Origin: Lachnospiraceae bacterium | Lineage (GTDB): Bacteria; Bacillota; Clostridia; Lachnospirales; Lachnospiraceae | Length of the DNA: 37,347 nt | Reading direction: 5' to 3' | Assembly: GCA_024691125.1 (NCBI GenBank) | Contig: JAILNV010000095.1 | Location: 1-37,347, forward strand | The notes under the pieces: generated by a model | The model's input: the letters and a program-made list of their open reading frames with translations, nothing else | Told to the model about the DNA's origin: nothing | Databases searched by the model: none | Shown: positions 15,181 through 22,707 of the stretch, piece by piece | Layout: the number at the start of each line of letters is the position of its first letter | Numbering within the stretch: position 1 is the stretch's first letter | Made by a program: the position numbers and the translations under genes

Positions 15181-16998
15181 ATGGAAAGTTCAATGTATGT
15201 ATGCAGAAGCTGCAAAAGAATATTTAAGCTTAAAGGAAACAATAAACGTGCCAAATGCACTCATTGTGACAATGTTTTCCTTATTGATATGCATATAAGT
15301 CTTGAGGACTGGCAAAGCAGCAGTAAGGAAGAACGCGGCAGACGTATTCATAAGTATATTAAGGAAAGTGAAAAGAAAGAACAGGAATCAGAAGATACTA
15401 AACCCGCAGAGGATATAAAATCCGCGGAAGATACGAAAAACACGGAAGATATCGTAGTTTCAGATAATACCGGGGTCTCAGATAATACCGGCACATCGGA
15501 AGATATCAAACCCACGGAAAATAGTGTGGCTTCGGATAATACTGAAGATTCAGATGATACCGGAGCTTCGTACGATACTGAGGCTTCAGATGATACCGTA
15601 ACTTCAGATGATTTCGAGGCTTCAGACGATACCAAGTCCTCAGAGAATACCGGAATTTCAGATAATTCCGAGGCTTCAGATGATATCGGGATTTCTGATG
15701 ATGCCGGGACTTCAGATGATATCGGGAATTCAGATAATATTACAGACGAAGATGATTCCGAAAGCGAAGAAGAAAAACCCTCAGAAGAAGTTTTAAATGC
15801 ACCTTCAAATGCAGATTCTAAATCCGGAGCGGAAAGCTTTGATTTCAGTTTCGAAGAAGAGAGTGAGAGCGATCTTCTGGAATTCGGTTTCGGTGTCGGT
15901 GCATCTAATTCCGGCAGCTTCAGTTTTAATCCCGATGATAACGGATCTACCGGAAATAAGCAGTTTGAATTCGAATTCGAAGAAGATGAAAGCGGGCTGT
16001 TTGATTTCTTACCCGAGGATAACTCCGGCTCTGAACCCACTGCTCAGACCGTATCCGATCCCATTGCAGATGAACCTGTTTCAGAAGCCTTAAACGAATC
16101 CATTCCATCTGAAGACAAAACGTTTGTTTCAGAAGAAACAGCAAATACTATTAAATCTGTAGTTGCACAGGAAGCTCTGAATGAATCATCTGACGGAACT
16201 GAAGCGCAGGTTCTGCAGGAATCTGTACCGGCAGATGAAACAGCAGTATTTGATACAGAAGATGACATTTCAGAATCTCCTGTAAGAGGAAATGCCCTTA
16301 AGCCTGAAGCTTCAGAGCATGCAGCAAAGCTGGAAGAACATAATTCAGATAATGATCTGTTCTATTTCGGTGACAGTGATAACGACAATACCGACAATAC
16401 CGATATTTATATAGATATTCCTAAATCCTCCGTTTTCTCGACAGAAGCATCGGATGAGACTTTAAAGCCTCTGTATTTGCCTGCTGAAGATGAGGAAGCT
16501 TATACGGAACCTGAGATTTTACCTGTTGATGATGAGGAAGACAGGGAAGAAGCGTTGGATCCTTCAGTTCCGGCTGCCGAAGCGGAAGAAGCAGTATCCG
16601 AAATGGAGAAGACGATGGACGCACCCGCTCCTGCTCCGAAAATCAGGGAAATCGTATCCGAAACCGGCAGTGACACAGGCGGCAGTGACATAGGCAATGC
16701 TGCATCAGACAGAACAAAGGATAATACTTCAAATGATAATCCCGACAAAACAGCAAAAGGAAGCACTGTAGTCAACGAATATCATTATGAATACAAAACA
16801 GGAAGTATCTTCCTTAAGCGTCTGTTCAGCGGCATCGGTATGGCATCGGGACTGACGATCCTTGCCCTTGGCGCATTTGCCCTAAAGCTTCAGGAAGATG
16901 CATTATCCATATCATCTATGGGAATACTGTTTGCGATGTGTATCGGATGCGCCATACTCAGTTACTTTGGATGTAAGCTTGGAGAGACTCTGGAATAA
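15181..16998 (+). CDS. Zinc-ribbon, acidic hexapeptide-repeat membrane protein
   Basis: This is a 605-residue protein of unknown function. Residues 8-29 form a CxxC-x14-CxxC zinc ribbon (Cys8, 11, 26, 29). After a charged helix come 16 tandem hexapeptides of the form S-D-D/N-T-x-x (DNA 15460-15747). A long Asp/Glu/Ser-rich disordered region follows, and two TM helices lie near the C-terminus (about 550-572 and 580-600). The ATG at 15181 has AAAGGTG upstream. A GTG three codons earlier is less likely. The ribbon and the acidic region should be cytoplasmic if the TM pair forms a hairpin. It follows cobS by 47 bases, perhaps on the same transcript. Repeats of this type are prone to length changes between strains. 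Confidence 0.8.
   Translation: MESSMYVCRSCKRIFKLKGNNKRAKCTHCDNVFLIDMHISLEDWQSSSKEERGRRIHKYIKESEKKEQESEDTKPAEDIKSAEDTKNTEDIVVSDNTGVSDNTGTSEDIKPTENSVASDNTEDSDDTGASYDTEASDDTVTSDDFEASDDTKSSENTGISDNSEASDDIGISDDAGTSDDIGNSDNITDEDDSESEEEKPSEEVLNAPSNADSKSGAESFDFSFEEESESDLLEFGFGVGASNSGSFSFNPDDNGSTGNKQFEFEFEEDESGLFDFLPEDNSGSEPTAQTVSDPIADEPVSEALNESIPSEDKTFVSEETANTIKSVVAQEALNESSDGTEAQVLQESVPADETAVFDTEDDISESPVRGNALKPEASEHAAKLEEHNSDNDLFYFGDSDNDNTDNTDIYIDIPKSSVFSTEASDETLKPLYLPAEDEEAYTEPEILPVDDEEDREEALDPSVPAAEAEEAVSEMEKTMDAPAPAPKIREIVSETGSDTGGSDIGNAASDRTKDNTSNDNPDKTAKGSTVVNEYHYEYKTGSIFLKRLFSGIGMASGLTILALGAFALKLQEDALSISSMGILFAMCIGCAILSYFGCKLGETLE
15460..15747 (+). repeat. Tandem 18-bp coding repeats (16 hexapeptide units)
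   Basis: Sixteen degenerate units of 18 bases encode S-D-[DN]-[TI]-x-x. Units diverge by synonymous and non-synonymous changes, so this is an old minisatellite rather than a recent expansion. Confidence 0.8.
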
Positions 16999-17076
16999 TA
17001 TATTCAGAACTAATCAGAACAGCACATATATTAAAATATTTACTATAATTCTTATGAAACAAGAAAGGAAAAAATC

Positions 17077-17451
17077 ATGGAAAAAACAGCATTCAACAGA
17101 ATGGTAAGATTTACGGCTTTCATCCTTGCGCTCTCCCTGATTCTTTGTATAATACAGCCTGTCTCCGTTAAGGCACAGGTATATATTCTGCCTGACGGAA
17201 CTGTCTTTGATTCCGATTTCTATGCAGCACTTTATCCGGATATGCAGGCCGGATACGCAGGCGGAAAATATCCCGAAAGATTATTATGGCACTACCTGAC
17301 TTATGGAATAAAGGAAGGACGTATACCTTCCCTCTGTTCCATGTATAACCCTACTCCTGCAATAAAGAGTACACCAAACGTATATCTGCCGGGAAGTTCC
17401 TCTGTTGTACCGGTACAGTATTTATATCCTTATACCCCGTACTTTTATTAA
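17077..17451 (+). CDS. Small secreted protein with a PD-HY-YG-EGR surface motif
   Basis: This is a 124-residue protein with a signal peptide (about 1-33, hydrophobic FILALSLILCIIQP, probable cut after VKA). The mature part contains FDSDFYAALYPDMQAGY followed by LLWHYLTYGIKEGRIPS. This resembles the repeated DxxYYxxxxPD...HYxxYGxxEGR unit common in secreted and cell-surface proteins of Clostridia. Here there is one unit, followed by a Pro/Tyr/Ser-rich tail ending in PYTPYFY. The start has AAAGGA upstream, and a TATAAT at 17044-17049 may be its -10. The role is unknown; it may bind the wall or another surface protein. No sortase motif was seen. Confidence 0.75.
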   Translation: MEKTAFNRMVRFTAFILALSLILCIIQPVSVKAQVYILPDGTVFDSDFYAALYPDMQAGYAGGKYPERLLWHYLTYGIKEGRIPSLCSMYNPTPAIKSTPNVYLPGSSSVVPVQYLYPYTPYFY

Positions 17452-17494
17452 AGTAACGGTAACTGTCAAGAGCAGGCAATTTCATTAACCTTTT

Positions 17495-17523
17495 TTGCCA
17501 CATTTGATCAAGCTGCGTATAAA
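17495..17523 (+). promoter_or_regulatory. Promoter of the double-glycine leader peptide gene
   Basis: TTGCCA (17495-17500) and TATAAA (17518-17523) have a 17-base spacer. The leader of about 67 bases carries a palindrome. Confidence 0.65.
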
Positions 17524-17551
17524 TATACAGAGATGAAACAATAACGAGTCA

Positions 17552-17565
17552 GGGAACCCGTTCCC
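17552..17565. promoter_or_regulatory. Palindrome GGGAAC-CC-GTTCCC in the leader
   Basis: Six-base arms surround a two-base centre, located between the promoter and the start at 17597. The loop is too tight for a good RNA hairpin, so a DNA operator is more likely. CGTTC here can also pair with GAACG just downstream. Confidence 0.4.
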
Positions 17566-17596
17566 GTGATTCGCGTAGAACGAGGAGGAAATAGAT

Positions 17597-17878
17597 ATGA
17601 GTAACGAAACAATAAAGAACGGAGCATTAATGACAGATGAAGAGCTTCGCAGCTTAAGCGGAGGAGTGATCTTCAATGCATCGGGAATTATAGGTTCGGA
17701 TCCGTATAATCCGTGGGAACTTATAGACAACTATAACGGAAATGTCCTTGCCCGCTTCAGGACAAGAGAAGATGCGATCCGGTATTCACATGATAAATAC
17801 GGTTATGATAATGCCATGGATACCATGGAAGTAAACTGGGATCAGGTATGTTCGCTTAGAAGATACAGTCAGAATTAA
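17597..17878 (+). CDS. Small peptide with double-glycine leader
   Basis: This is a 93-residue peptide behind a very strong GAGGAGG site. Residues 1-23 match a bacteriocin-type double-glycine leader: GALMTDEELRSLSGG, with Met at -12, Glu at -8, Leu at -7, Leu at -4 and Gly-Gly at -2/-1. Such leaders direct export and cleavage by ABC transporters with a C39 peptidase domain. The predicted 70-residue product has NPWELIDNYNGNVLARF, then an EDAIRYSHDKYGYDN helix, and ends with WDQVCSLRRYSQN. It has one Cys and is not strongly hydrophobic, so it does not look like a classical pore-forming bacteriocin. No transporter, immunity or modification gene is adjacent. It could be a signalling or surface peptide. 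Confidence 0.75.
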   Translation: MSNETIKNGALMTDEELRSLSGGVIFNASGIIGSDPYNPWELIDNYNGNVLARFRTREDAIRYSHDKYGYDNAMDTMEVNWDQVCSLRRYSQN

Positions 17879-17908
17879 CCATTCCCGTTTATTAAAACTA
17901 CATATAAT

Positions 17909-17944
17909 AAATGCCGCCAACGGATTCCTCCGCAGGCGGCATTT
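17909..17944. terminator. Bidirectional terminator
   Basis: AAATGCCGCC (17909-17918) pairs with GGCGGCATTT (17935-17944), ten perfect pairs with A/T tails on both sides. It separates the leader-peptide gene (plus) from the transpeptidase gene (minus). Confidence 0.85.
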
Positions 17945-18010
17945 TTGATCATTACATATATTCTATTATCTGCTATATCATCCTTTAAGATACTCTGTTT
18001 AATCAATCAG

Positions 18011-18559
18011 TTAATGCACATATACCGTGGTTCCGATACCAACCATATTATAAAGTGCAATGGCCTGGTCATGCGGAATGTTCACACAGCCATGTGAACC
18101 GTTCCTTAAATATATATCCCCTCCGAAGCTCTTCCTCCACTTTGCATCGTGTATACCACAGCCTCCGCAGAAACGCATCCATCTGTCTACCCATACATGC
18201 CATGACGGCCCGTTAAGATATTTGCCCGGGATACAGCTGTTTATCTGGAAAAGGCCTCTCGGAGTACTCCTTCCGGGGCTTCCGGTAACACACGGAGTAT
18301 ACAGCACTGCCGCCCCGTTCACAAAATACGTAAGCGTCTGATTGGCAATATCCACATCTATGTATGTCATTGCCGGATTAATGGCAGGTGTTGACGGAAT
18401 CTCCGAAAGCGGATCAACATAAGGAGTATCAACAGGTACACCCATGTCTGCTGCCGGAGGTGCCAGCATGATCTCCGTCGCATACGCCTTCTGTGGGAAA
18501 AACACAACAGCCAGTACACAAAGCATCAACAATGAAAAGCCTGAAAATAATTTTTGCAT
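18011..18559 (-). CDS. Secreted L,D-transpeptidase, YkuD domain
   Basis: This is an exported enzyme expected to form 3-3 peptidoglycan cross-links or attach proteins to peptidoglycan, 182 residues. The signal peptide (about 1-27, LLMLCVLAVVFFPQKAYA) is followed by a Pro-rich linker with a DPLSEIPSTP segment. The YkuD domain starts near YIDVDIANQTLTYFVNG. The catalytic motif is intact: His in GIHDAKW and the nucleophile Cys in GSHGCVNIPHDQA. There is no LysM or peptidoglycan-binding repeat, so it is a minimal form. The start at 18559 is supported by AGGGGGA. An upstream ATG 14 codons earlier lacks this. The promoter at 18613-18641 diverges from the next operon. Confidence 0.92.
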   Translation of the reverse strand: MQKLFSGFSLLMLCVLAVVFFPQKAYATEIMLAPPAADMGVPVDTPYVDPLSEIPSTPAINPAMTYIDVDIANQTLTYFVNGAAVLYTPCVTGSPGRSTPRGLFQINSCIPGKYLNGPSWHVWVDRWMRFCGGCGIHDAKWRKSFGGDIYLRNGSHGCVNIPHDQAIALYNMVGIGTTVYVH

Positions 18560-18612
18560 ACAGAATCCCCCTATAACAATATACAATGTCTGCAACAACA
18601 AAATCCCTCAAT

Positions 18613-18641
18613 ATTTTAACTTTATTTCCCATGTTTTACAA
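18613..18641 (-). promoter_or_regulatory. Promoter of the L,D-transpeptidase gene
   Basis: Minus-strand TTGTAA (18636-18641) and TAAAAT (18613-18618) have a 17-base spacer. Confidence 0.65.
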
Positions 18642-18675
18642 GTATGAAATCGTATTTTCCCCCAAAACCTGTCTC

Positions 18676-18704
18676 TTGCCTATATAAAAGGTAAAAGGTA
18701 TAAT
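18676..18704 (+). promoter_or_regulatory. Promoter of the coiled-coil/VWA operon
   Basis: TTGCCT (18676-18681) and TATAAT (18699-18704) have a 17-base spacer. It lies 27 bases before the ATG at 18731. Confidence 0.75.
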
Positions 18705-18730
18705 ATTCCTATATAATCAAAGGAGTATAT

Positions 18731-19099
18731 ATGTTGCATACTATAAGTCTGCAGGAAATAGAGAGCTTCCCTTCAGGGGTTCTTCGTCTTACGGAAGAAG
18801 TTTCAGTCCTGATCAGGGATATCCGGACAGGTTCGGCCGAATTAAAAGCATCCTCGATACCCCTGTTCTTTCCAAGAATAGAATTTCTTAAAAAAAAGCT
18901 TGAAAAAAAGAAATCCGAAGCGGAATCAATGATAGACAGGATCCGGGCAGACGACCGTTTCAAGAATGACAGTGACACTGCTACTGCTGCAATAAGGCAG
19001 CAGCTTGTCATAATAAACAACGACATCAAACTGCTTAATGAAGTACATGCCAGCCTTAAAGATGCCGGAAATAAACTGAAAGAGGTAAAGCTGTTGTGA
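18731..19099 (+). CDS. Small coiled-coil protein, first gene of the VWA operon
   Basis: This is a 122-residue, highly charged, mostly helical protein with no signal peptide or TM helix. Long heptad-like runs appear from RIEFLKKKLEKKKSEAES to the C-terminus (KLLNEVHASLKDAGNKLKEV). The family was not recognised. The start has AAAGGAG and follows a strong promoter. Its stop overlaps the next start by four bases (GTGA), so the three genes of this operon are likely made in fixed ratio. It may be a cytoplasmic adaptor for the membrane protein encoded next. That is inference from coupling only. Confidence 0.75.
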   Translation: MLHTISLQEIESFPSGVLRLTEEVSVLIRDIRTGSAELKASSIPLFFPRIEFLKKKLEKKKSEAESMIDRIRADDRFKNDSDTATAAIRQQLVIINNDIKLLNEVHASLKDAGNKLKEVKLL

Positions 19100-19800
19100 A
19101 AAAAGGATGGTTCATAGGTGCCGGAATTTCGGCCATGCTTATCCTGATGATGTTTATCTATAGAGACGATATGATCATAAATGCCGGATTACGGGGTTAC
19201 CGCGCCGGTATGACTCTTCTCGGTGCGATTCTTGGCGGAATGTCAGTGGGTTCCGTACTTACCTTGCTTAAAAACAGAAAACCCAAGGATGACGTGCAGC
19301 CGGTCAGAGTCTCTCCTTCTCTTGACATAGGAAGCAGGCTTAATCCCGAATATATAAAGGCCAATCTGTATGAGGTAACGGGAGATGCAACGGATGAGAC
19401 CGTAAGGAAAGCGGTTAAAACAGTGATAAAGACCATGGATGTCATGGATGATCTTCAGGACAGACTTAAAGAGCTGCTTGACAATAACGGTGCGGATGCT
19501 CTCAGAGATACGGAAAACATACTGGATGACGTCGAGCAGCATATCTGCAGAAATGTAAGAAAGTTTATAAATAATATAACAATTCTTGACATGAAGAACA
19601 GCCGCGACAGGGAGAAGATAGTAACCAGCGCTGTTGAATGCAGTGAGCAGAATCAGAAGCTGCTGAAGCTGACAAAGGACTTCATGACATCGCTTGTGGA
19701 ATTTCTTAACAGGCAGGGTGACAGCAGCAGTGAAGAAGAAATAAATATGTATAAAGAAGCTTTAACAGAACAATTATCATTAAAAGGAGAATCTATATGA
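19096..19800 (+). CDS. Two-helix membrane protein with long cytoplasmic helical domain
   Basis: This 234-residue protein starts at a GTG that overlaps the preceding stop. Two TM helices occur at about residues 5-22 (WFIGAGISAMLILMMFIY) and 35-58 (AGMTLLGAILGGMSVGSVL). A soluble, helix-rich domain (about 75-234) contains VRKAVKTVIKTMDVMDDLQD and a DMKNSRDREKIVTSAVE segment. No enzyme motif was found. The domain has a general look of helical XpaC/TelA-type partners, but I cannot assign it. Its ATGA overlap with the VWA lipoprotein gene suggests that the two products act together across the membrane, this one inside and the lipoprotein outside. Confidence 0.75.
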   Translation: MKKGWFIGAGISAMLILMMFIYRDDMIINAGLRGYRAGMTLLGAILGGMSVGSVLTLLKNRKPKDDVQPVRVSPSLDIGSRLNPEYIKANLYEVTGDATDETVRKAVKTVIKTMDVMDDLQDRLKELLDNNGADALRDTENILDDVEQHICRNVRKFINNITILDMKNSRDREKIVTSAVECSEQNQKLLKLTKDFMTSLVEFLNRQGDSSSEEEINMYKEALTEQLSLKGESI

Positions 19801-21458
19801 AACGAGCATTGGTTTTATTAATGGCTGCTGCCTTAATGCTTGGCGGCTGTGGTAAAGTCAGGGACGAAGGGTATAAAAGCTCATTATCAGAGGAGGATGC
19901 CCAGAAAGAGCTGAAAAGCCTTATTACCAAGGTAGATGTTAAAGAAAAGAGCAATCCGATACTGGATATTTATTCGGATGAAACCTCGGAAGCCGACAAT
20001 CTGGCCGATATTGATACCTTCCCCATAATGGTTAAAGGAACAGGAAGCATAAACATTGAAATAGCTGCAGCGACCGAGCTGTCAGCCGATACTCCCGATG
20101 ACTGGCTTAATGAGGTTGCCAAACGTTTCAACAGTGAATCACACACAATAAACGGCAAATCCGTATCCGTATCGGTACGTAAGATCACCTCCGGAGAAGT
20201 GGTCACCTATATTCTCAATGATAAATATCAGCCGGATGTCTTTATACCCAGTAATGACGCCTGGGGAAAAATGCTGGATTCATCCGGTTACAGGACAGGC
20301 ATGCTGACCGACAGAATAGCCGGAAATACGGCAGGTATCCTTATCAAAAAGGAAGTATATGAAAAATTCAAGGAAAAATACGGCGAAGTAACAGTCCAGA
20401 ATGTTCTTGAGGCGGCAAATAACAGGGATCTTATTTTCGCCTATACTAACCCTTATACAAGCTCCACCGGCCTGAATGTCCTGTGCGCGATGCTTGCATC
20501 CTTCGATCCGTCCGATCCGCTGTCGGATAAGGCTACGCAGGCGCTTCTTGAATACCAGAAATCCTCTCCTCCGGTCGCATATACTACCGCTGTGCTGAGA
20601 AATCAGGCAGCCAAGGGTGTTATCAACGCAATGGTCATGGAGGAACAGGCATATATCAATACTCCCGAGCTTAAGAGTTATGTCTACACTCCCGTCGGAA
20701 TAAGACATGATCATCCCGTATATACCTTTGAATGGACCTCTGATGAAGCAAAGGAGGCTGCCGAAGAATTCGTGGAGTTCTGTAAGAGCGCCAAAATGCA
20801 GGAGCTTGCAAGTGACAGAGGCTTTAACAGACATGATGAATATGTTTCTCAGGATACCGGAATGAGCGGTCTTGATTATCTGGCAGCCCAGAAGGTATGG
20901 AAGCAGAATAAGAACGGCGGTAAGCCTATCGTTGCCGTGTTCGTAGCCGATATATCCGGTTCAATGGATGGCGAACCGCTTAATTCGCTTAAGCAGTCCC
21001 TGATAGCTTCATCCTCCTACATAAGCTCTGAGCACTATATAGGTCTGGTCAGCTATTCAAGCGATGTGACCGTTAACCTGCCCATCGCACAGTTCGACCC
21101 TACTCAGCGGGCATATTTCTCAGGAGAAGTAAAGGCACTTAACGCCAATGGTTCGACTGCAACATATGATGCTCTTCTGGTCGGGGCAAAGATGCTTAAA
21201 GACTTCGAAGCCACAGTCCCGGATGCCAAGCTTATGCTGTTCCTGCTTACCGACGGTCAGCAAAACAAGGGGTATTCCTACAGCAGGATAGAAGATGTGA
21301 TAGGAGGATTAAAGATACCTGTATATACGATTGCCTACAATTACTCGGATACTACCGAGCTGGCAGCCTTGTCTAACTTAAATGAGGCAGCCCAGATCAA
21401 GGCAGACAGCGATGATGTCAGCAACGTACTCAGAAATCTGTTTAACGTAAATCTGTAA
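19797..21458 (+). CDS. Lipoprotein fusing a solute-binding domain to a von Willebrand A domain
   Basis: This is a 553-residue surface lipoprotein. The signal ends in lipobox LGGC (Cys18). Residues of about 80-355 look like a type II periplasmic-binding fold (INIEIAAATELS at its start, DVFIPSNDAWGKML, FAYTNPYTSSTGLNVL), related to extracellular solute-binding proteins. Residues of about 375-553 form a VWA domain with an intact metal site: DISGSM, the Thr in NGSTATYDALL, and Asp in LLTDGQQ. VWA domains bind proteins through Mg2+, so this may link a sensed ligand to protein assembly on the cell surface. It is the third gene of an overlapping operon. Its stop lies 12 bases from convergent cobT with no clear terminator. 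Confidence 0.87.
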   Translation: MKRALVLLMAAALMLGGCGKVRDEGYKSSLSEEDAQKELKSLITKVDVKEKSNPILDIYSDETSEADNLADIDTFPIMVKGTGSINIEIAAATELSADTPDDWLNEVAKRFNSESHTINGKSVSVSVRKITSGEVVTYILNDKYQPDVFIPSNDAWGKMLDSSGYRTGMLTDRIAGNTAGILIKKEVYEKFKEKYGEVTVQNVLEAANNRDLIFAYTNPYTSSTGLNVLCAMLASFDPSDPLSDKATQALLEYQKSSPPVAYTTAVLRNQAAKGVINAMVMEEQAYINTPELKSYVYTPVGIRHDHPVYTFEWTSDEAKEAAEEFVEFCKSAKMQELASDRGFNRHDEYVSQDTGMSGLDYLAAQKVWKQNKNGGKPIVAVFVADISGSMDGEPLNSLKQSLIASSSYISSEHYIGLVSYSSDVTVNLPIAQFDPTQRAYFSGEVKALNANGSTATYDALLVGAKMLKDFEATVPDAKLMLFLLTDGQQNKGYSYSRIEDVIGGLKIPVYTIAYNYSDTTELAALSNLNEAAQIKADSDDVSNVLRNLFNVNL

Positions 21459-21470
21459 ATTTATTTCTAT

Positions 21471-22574
21471 TCAGAACCGTACATACTGCTCTACTCCGGT
21501 TTCTTCGAATCTGAAGCCGTTCTTATAGATTTCCGCAGCCATATCAAGCAGCGGAAACAGCATTACGGCTCCGGTGCCCTCACCAAGAGCCATTCCGGCG
21601 TCAATGACCGGCTTAAGGCCCAGTTCTTTAATAACACAAGCCATGCCCGCTTCCTTTCCCATATGGGATGCGAGCATGGCTTTTTGGGTTCCGGGTTCCA
21701 TCCTTTCTGCACATAATGCAGCTACGGCGCTTATAAAGCCATCAATGATCACAGGGATATTATATCTGGCTCCGCCGATAAATACTCCTGCAAGCCCCGC
21801 TATATCAAGGCCTCCGACACATGCCAGAGCTCTCTCAGCCTGACTAGGAGATTTAGGTACATTATCCTTTGATCCGGCCATATCGGATGTGTACTTAATA
21901 TCAGATACCATTATAGGGTCAGTCATATGCCTGAGTCCGTGTAATTCAATCCCTCTTTCAATAACCTCAATCTTTCTCCTGTATGCCTCATCACTCAGTC
22001 CTGCTCCTCTGCCGGTAACCTCCGGTACGGAAATTCCCGTTAGAGCTGCACATAAGGCAGATGCCGTTGTTGTATTGCCTATCCCCATCTCACCTGTAGC
22101 AAGTATTCCATATCCCTTATCACGACATTCCCCGACTATTTCAATTCCGGTCTTAACTGCCTGTCTTACCTCATATAAAGACATTGCCGGCTCATTAAGA
22201 AAATCGGAAGTACCTCTTCGTATCTTCCGATTTATTACTCCCTCAGGAGAGCCTTCAATATTTATCCCTATATCTATTGGGATTATATCTGCACCTGCAT
22301 GCTCTGCCATCCTGCATACGGTGCTTTCTCTCTGCCCCATCCAGCCTGCGACCTCTGCCGTAACATCCTGTCCGCACTGGCTGACGCCTTCCTCAACGAT
22401 TCCGTTATCCGCACACATTATGATAACGGCTCTCTTACTTATATCCGGTATTACACTGCCCTGCACCGCTCCTATCCTGCAGATCATATCCTCGAATACT
22501 CCCAGGCTGTTAAGCGGCTTGGCTACGGTATCCCATCTCTTCTGTATCTCTCTGTATATATCATTATCAGACAT
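21471..22574 (-). CDS. cobT: Nicotinate-nucleotide-dimethylbenzimidazole phosphoribosyltransferase CobT
   Basis: CobT moves phosphoribose from nicotinate mononucleotide to a benzimidazole (or other base) to make the alpha-ribazole phosphate that CobS attaches to the corrin. The 367-residue product is of family length. It shows VIIMCADNGIVEEGVSQCG, the nucleotide-binding motif GEMGIGNTTTASAL, and the C-terminal LGEGTGAVMLFPLLD, whose Glu is the expected catalytic base. The start at 22574 has GGAGA upstream. It lies 133 bases downstream of the MotB-like gene on the same strand and is convergent with the VWA operon. The lower-ligand preference cannot be read from sequence. Confidence 0.96.
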   Translation of the reverse strand: MSDNDIYREIQKRWDTVAKPLNSLGVFEDMICRIGAVQGSVIPDISKRAVIIMCADNGIVEEGVSQCGQDVTAEVAGWMGQRESTVCRMAEHAGADIIPIDIGINIEGSPEGVINRKIRRGTSDFLNEPAMSLYEVRQAVKTGIEIVGECRDKGYGILATGEMGIGNTTTASALCAALTGISVPEVTGRGAGLSDEAYRRKIEVIERGIELHGLRHMTDPIMVSDIKYTSDMAGSKDNVPKSPSQAERALACVGGLDIAGLAGVFIGGARYNIPVIIDGFISAVAALCAERMEPGTQKAMLASHMGKEAGMACVIKELGLKPVIDAGMALGEGTGAVMLFPLLDMAAEIYKNGFRFEETGVEQYVRF

Positions 22575-22707
22575 CTTATATGTCTCCGACTCCCTTTTAT
22601 AGTGAACGAATTTATTCCATCTACTATAAAACTATCCCAAACTGTCCTGTTTAATTCGTAACAGATCCTAAGCCCCTGAGGTTCTATGCAGATATATATT
22701 ACAGTGT

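Noticed and set aside
15460-15747. CRISPR-like array
   Set aside because: The 18-base period is in frame with no spacers; it is a coding hexapeptide repeat.
15348-16040. Minus-strand Ser-rich frame of about 230 codons opposite the acidic repeat protein
   Set aside because: A repetitive sense strand keeps the opposite frame open. The sense gene has ribosome site, zinc ribbon and TM helices; the antisense has none.
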